Below, piece after piece: positions 22,512-25,898 of a stretch of DNA of 25,898 nt. Origin of the DNA: an uncultured Desulfobacterium sp. (GTDB lineage Bacteria > Desulfobacterota > Desulfobacteria > Desulfobacterales > Desulfobacteraceae); the NCBI GenBank assembly GCA_937124525.1, contig CAKZLA010000221.1:1-25898 (forward strand), in the 5' to 3' direction. The notes beneath the pieces are model-generated. The model did no database searches. It had not been told where the DNA came from and saw only the letters and a list, made by a program, of their open reading frames with translations. Position numbers and translations under genes: made by a program. Every line of letters begins with the position of its first letter. Positions within the stretch are counted from its first letter, which is position 1.

Positions 22512-23504
22512 ATGAAAGACAAAAAGACAATGGGCATAACTGTTCTCATTGCGGGCCTGCTGGCGTTGCTGCCCCTTATCCTTGACACTGAAACCTCTTA
22601 TTTTATCTATTTTTTGTTCCTTACCTTCTGCTATATAATTCTGGCCCAGAGCTGGAACCTGGTGGCCGGTTACACAGGGCAGGTTAGCCTTGGACACCAC
22701 GCTTTTTTCGGTTTGGGTGCCTATACCACCGCCTTTATCTGGACCAATGATATCACTGGAACAGGATATTATTTTGATCCTGTCACCATGGTCTTAAGTG
22801 GTGTGATTCCAGCCATTCTGGCTGTTTTGATCGGCATTCCACTGCTTTCCAAGCTCCGGGGCGATTATTTTGCTCTGGGAACACTGGGGTTGGGTGAAAT
22901 ATTACGGATTATTTTTGTTAAAGGTGGTTCCATCACCGGCGGTCCCGTGGGAATAATGCTTCCCTCCAGCGCCTTCAGCTCAATGAAACCCTATTTTTAC
23001 ACCGGACTTTTTCTCTGTCTGGCAACGGTTATACTGACCTGGCTGATCGTTAATTCCAGATTCGGGCTTGCCCTTGTGGCCATTCGGGAGGATGAAACCG
23101 CAGCATCGGCCAATGGCATTAACATATTAAAATATAAAATTGCCGTCCTTGCCACCAGTGCATTTTTTGCCGGAATCTGCGGCAGTCTCCAGGCATTTTA
23201 CATTTTTCATGTTACCCCCCAGGGCTTTTTAAGCTTGAAATGGGCACTTTATCCCATTTTGATGTGTGTCATGGGCGGTAGCGGTACCATCGTGGGGCCA
23301 GTCATCGGGGCTATTTTTCTCACCGCCGTCCTCACCCTTTCCAATATATATCTTCCCAATATCCATCCCATCATGACCGGATTTCTCATCATAATTGTTA
23401 TGATATATATGCCCAAGGGGATTGTAACTTTGCGATTTAAGCGGAAGAATGGGATCAAAAATACTTCTTCCAAATCAGGGCCGGTGCAAACACAACTCAC
23501 CTGA
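22512..23504 (+). CDS. LivM-type ABC transporter permease of the second locus
   Basis: A 330-residue inner-membrane permease with the LivM hallmarks: SWNLVAGYTGQVSLGHHAFF (about 45-65), SKLRGDYFALGTLGLGEILR, LVAIREDETAASANGINILK (ATPase-contact loop) and MCVMGGSGTIVGPVIGAIFL. AAGGA lies ten bases upstream of ATG, inside the end of livH. Its N-terminus is short, unlike LivM of the first locus. The C-terminal tail is Ser/Lys-rich. No LivG gene follows: the next gene, 62 bases on, is the moaF-like one. Confidence 0.93.
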   Translation: MKDKKTMGITVLIAGLLALLPLILDTETSYFIYFLFLTFCYIILAQSWNLVAGYTGQVSLGHHAFFGLGAYTTAFIWTNDITGTGYYFDPVTMVLSGVIPAILAVLIGIPLLSKLRGDYFALGTLGLGEILRIIFVKGGSITGGPVGIMLPSSAFSSMKPYFYTGLFLCLATVILTWLIVNSRFGLALVAIREDETAASANGINILKYKIAVLATSAFFAGICGSLQAFYIFHVTPQGFLSLKWALYPILMCVMGGSGTIVGPVIGAIFLTAVLTLSNIYLPNIHPIMTGFLIIIVMIYMPKGIVTLRFKRKNGIKNTSSKSGPVQTQLT

Positions 23505-23566
23505 CCTCGCTCCTATTAACATTTTGATTTAATCCATTTAATCTTGTTTAACCAAAGGAAAAAATT

Positions 23567-24355
23567 ATGAGTAAACCTTCTGATTGGAAAAATTATGACG
23601 ATTTTGCAGCGGGTATTGATGCCAACCGCCTGCCCACCACCGACGCCCTGGCGGGCCAAACATTTGATATTACTTTAAAGGACGGAACCACACTTTCACT
23701 GGCGTTCAAGGGTAAGGACCTTCTTTCCTGGTCCCAGGAACAAGAGAAAGGAGAGGGCAGTTACGAAGCGGTCAATGTGGGAGACAATGTCTATTTTGTG
23801 GATGCAACATTTGCCTCCCGGCCCCGTGATGCCTGGACTCTGATTATCAATACCCGTACCAGGAGAGTTCTTTCCATTCTCAGCCATGTTCGAACTGAGG
23901 ACGAAAAAGTTGATGGTGAACCCCTGGTCACCCAGAAATTTGATGCCGGCGTTCTGGGTGATCCGTCCGTTGCCCCCGAAGGGATGGAACCTGCCCCCAC
24001 ACGTGATTTAATAGGACTCCGTGCCTTTTATCGCTACAGTCCCAACCATCTTTACGAGCATATCTACATGAGTTCACAACGGTATGGATGGCAATGTCTG
24101 GTGGGAGAACAAAAGGGCCACGGTGACGTGGACATGGCTTCCACCTATAAATTTGATGAGAACCAATATCTCTTTACATTCCGGGAATTCATTATTCCCG
24201 TGGCATCGGTATTTTTCTACAATTGGGATCAGATGCGCTCCACGGGAAAATTTCTGGGAGTCACCGGTGAAGGCAAGGTGGAAAACAATGCTGCCGGAGC
24301 CTTTATTCAGAATGCCTCCATGACCTATTATAATAAGGCGTGGCAACCGGTTTAA
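23567..24355 (+). CDS. MoaF-family protein
   Basis: A 262-residue soluble protein with two similar halves, as in the MoaF family: the N-terminal half (about 1-110) has LAGQTFDITLKDGTTLSLAF and YEAVNVGDNVYFVDATFASR; the C-terminal half (about 140-260) has FYRYSPNHLYEHIYMSSQRY and KFDENQYLFTFREFIIPVAS. There is no signal peptide. moaF was named in the Klebsiella monoamine (tyramine) regulon; the later label 'molybdenum cofactor biosynthesis F' is misleading, since no cofactor step is shown. The lipocalin-like beta fold suggests it binds a small ligand. AAAGGAAA lies upstream of ATG. Its position between a transporter and two dehydrogenases suggests a catabolic accessory role. Confidence 0.85.
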   Translation: MSKPSDWKNYDDFAAGIDANRLPTTDALAGQTFDITLKDGTTLSLAFKGKDLLSWSQEQEKGEGSYEAVNVGDNVYFVDATFASRPRDAWTLIINTRTRRVLSILSHVRTEDEKVDGEPLVTQKFDAGVLGDPSVAPEGMEPAPTRDLIGLRAFYRYSPNHLYEHIYMSSQRYGWQCLVGEQKGHGDVDMASTYKFDENQYLFTFREFIIPVASVFFYNWDQMRSTGKFLGVTGEGKVENNAAGAFIQNASMTYYNKAWQPV

Positions 24356-24380
24356 TGACAACATATAAAGGAGCGCTCAC

Positions 24381-25637
24381 ATGACAAACGTTCAACCTTA
24401 TTTCCCCCAACCTGTTTTTGGTGGTGAAGCCGGAGATGGCCGGGCAGTGCCCCGGGTGCTTATTTCACCCCATCGGTATATCCAGGGAGAGGGGATAGTT
24501 GACCACCTGGGGCGATATATATCTGTTCTGCCCAGCACCCGTCCCATGATCCTCATAAGTGCCGGTGGTGAAAAAAGATTTGGCCACCGCATACGCCGGA
24601 GCCTGGCTGCAGTTAATGCAGAACCTGTTTTTTATCTTTTTAAGGGGGAGTGCTCCCACAAAGGTGTGGGCCGGGTGGTGGATGCGGCCAATGCCCATGA
24701 AATAAAAATGGATGCCGTCATTGCCGTGGGGGGGGGTAAATGTCTGGATGCCGGTAAATGCATTGCTTTTCGCTTAAATTTGCCGGTGGTCATCTGCCCC
24801 ACCATCGCCTCCACCGATGCACCCTGTTCTGCGGTATCGGTGATGTACACCGAAGAAGGGGTGGGTAAAGGTCCTGAATTTTTTCCCAACAGCCCTGCCA
24901 TGGTGATTATGGACACCGGCATTATTGCCGCTTCCCCCCTTCGTCACCTGGTGGCAGGCATGGGAGACGCTCTGGCCACCTGGTACGAAGCCCGCACCTG
25001 CTTTAACAACCCGAATGCCCGCAATATGTTGGGAGGCCGTCCCACCATCACGGCCCTGGCCATTTCAAAACTGTGTGCTGAAACGATTTTTAAGCACGGC
25101 ATTGCCGCCGTTGACGCCATCAAGCAGAAAATCATCAATGACTCCCTGGAACAGATCATTGAGGCCAATACCCTGCTGAGTGGAATGGGTTTTGAAAGTG
25201 GCGGTCTGGCCGCAGCCCATGGTGTGGCTGCCGGATTGACGGTGATTCCCGTGCTTCACAATGACTACCTCCACGGAGAACTGGTGGGCATGGGGCTCAT
25301 GACCCATCTGATTCTTGAGGATAACAATGAAGAGGCACAAAGTGTGGCAACCTTTCTTGCACAGGTGGGCCTTCCCGTGCACATGGGCCAGCTCTCCCTG
25401 GATTCCAGTGCAGATCAAGCCGCCATCAAAACGGCCATGGAAGCCGCTTTGGAATCCCATCTTGTTGCATCGGAACCTTTTACCGTAACACCTGAAAATT
25501 TACTTGCCGCATTTTTGCAAGCCAATGCGCTGGGTCTTAAAACAGCGAAACTCATGGGTGATGCGGCATATCGTGGGTTGCATTCAATGACTTCCTCCGG
25601 GAAAAACAGGGAGATACCAGCACATGGGCACCATTGA
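24381..25637 (+). CDS. Glycerol dehydrogenase-like iron-type alcohol dehydrogenase
   Basis: A 418-residue group III metal-dependent dehydrogenase of the GldA type. NAD-binding segment: AVGGGKCLDAGKCIAF (GGGK at 117-120). CPTIASTDAPCSAVSVMY is the GldA-specific motif. Metal ligands are D196 (GMGDALATWYEA), H280 (AAAHGVAAG) and H298 (YLHGELVG), with the same spacing as in known glycerol dehydrogenases. It is longer than the usual 365-380 residues, with about 20 extra at the N-terminus and a longer end. The true substrate may be a polyol, an amino alcohol or a hydroxyketone; context (MoaF, SDR, importer) does not decide. AAAGGAG lies seven to eight bases upstream. It overlaps the next gene by 14 bases. 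Confidence 0.9.
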   Translation: MTNVQPYFPQPVFGGEAGDGRAVPRVLISPHRYIQGEGIVDHLGRYISVLPSTRPMILISAGGEKRFGHRIRRSLAAVNAEPVFYLFKGECSHKGVGRVVDAANAHEIKMDAVIAVGGGKCLDAGKCIAFRLNLPVVICPTIASTDAPCSAVSVMYTEEGVGKGPEFFPNSPAMVIMDTGIIAASPLRHLVAGMGDALATWYEARTCFNNPNARNMLGGRPTITALAISKLCAETIFKHGIAAVDAIKQKIINDSLEQIIEANTLLSGMGFESGGLAAAHGVAAGLTVIPVLHNDYLHGELVGMGLMTHLILEDNNEEAQSVATFLAQVGLPVHMGQLSLDSSADQAAIKTAMEAALESHLVASEPFTVTPENLLAAFLQANALGLKTAKLMGDAAYRGLHSMTSSGKNREIPAHGHH

Positions 25638-25898
25638 AGAGATGTTCAGTCTTAAAGGTAAAACCGCCATTATCACCGGGGCCGGGGGTGGAATTGGAAA
25701 ATCCATGGCCACACATTTTGCAAAGGCCGGTGCCAATGTTGTCATTGCTGAAATCAATGGGTCAAAGCTTTCCCGAACCGTTGCTGAAATCAACGCGGTT
25801 ATCGCTTCGGTTAATGCGATCAATGAGTTAGTTGAAGATCTAAACGGTAATGCGAACACCACTGTTTTAACCTTGGCGGAATCGAAAGCGATTCAAGG
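25624..25898 (+). CDS. Short-chain dehydrogenase/reductase (SDR), N-terminal part, cut by the window end
   Basis: 91 residues are visible. The NAD(P)-binding motif TGAGGGIG (19-26) and the strand ANVVIAEIN (38-46) identify an SDR; acidic E44 at the end of this strand favours NAD over NADP. The next helix (SKLSRTVAEINAVIASVNAI) is about 15 residues longer than usual, and the D-V motif expected after strand 3 does not appear by residue 90. ATG at 25624 overlaps the end of the GldA-like gene by 14 bases, with GGGAGA upstream, so the two are coupled. Together they suggest a two-step oxidation of an imported compound. Confidence 0.8.
   Translation, partial: MGTIEEMFSLKGKTAIITGAGGGIGKSMATHFAKAGANVVIAEINGSKLSRTVAEINAVIASVNAINELVEDLNGNANTTVLTLAESKAIQ

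Noticed and set aside
23567..24355. Molybdenum cofactor biosynthesis gene
   Set aside because: The MoaF label suggests it, but there is no other moa/moe gene nearby and the family has no shown step in that pathway.

Overview
The window looks like a chromosomal piece of a Gram-negative bacterium, most likely a Desulfobacterota (Desulfobacter-like) anaerobe. This rests on gene content (AsmA and OmpA-type envelope proteins, two branched-chain-amino-acid-type ABC importers, a rubrerythrin-like protein, an FecR/OmpA/CHASE2 cluster) and on protein flavour. No rRNA or other marker gene is present, so the taxonomic call is inference. No tRNA, CRISPR array or intact insertion sequence was seen.

Layout. 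1-904 (-): 5' part of argC (arginine biosynthesis) with a good sigma70-type promoter. 1056-1160: small element with 14-bp inverted ends. 1436-4820 (+): AsmA-family protein and a full-length CinA. 4931-6343 (-): DUF2156 protein and a ferritin-like protein. 6668-7036 (+): SUI1/YciH-type translation factor. 7196-12242 (-): a complete liv importer in the order livH, livM, livG, livF, livJ, preceded by a leader of several hundred bases with tandem, apparently covarying hairpins. 12902-17194 (-): envelope/signalling group made of a small hypothetical, a DHFR/RibD-C-like reductase, an FecR-domain protein, an OmpA-like lipoprotein and a CHASE2-HD-GYP protein. 17195-18537: long, mostly AT-rich gap with no convincing gene. 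18538-25898 (+): a second liv-type locus (livJ, livF, a universal-stress-like gene, livH, livM) with no livG, running into moaF-like, glycerol-dehydrogenase-like and short-chain-dehydrogenase genes, the last cut by the window end.

How the genes may work together. The first liv cluster has all five parts of an importer. The second lacks the LivG-type ATPase; it could use the first cluster's LivG or one outside the window. Its SBP gene has a sigma54-like -24/-12 element, and its association with MoaF-, GldA- and SDR-like genes suggests uptake coupled to oxidation of a small alcohol, amine or carbonyl compound; the substrate cannot be read from sequence. FecR, OmpA and CHASE2-HD-GYP together suggest an envelope sensor tied to cyclic-di-GMP turnover.

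The most unusual material is non-coding. Two different repeat families each occur twice in intergenic DNA; one supplies the stop codon of the DUF2156 gene. There are also two further inverted-repeat elements, a 12-G tract in the loop of a long hairpin just upstream of the HD-GYP gene, and the structured leader of the first liv operon.
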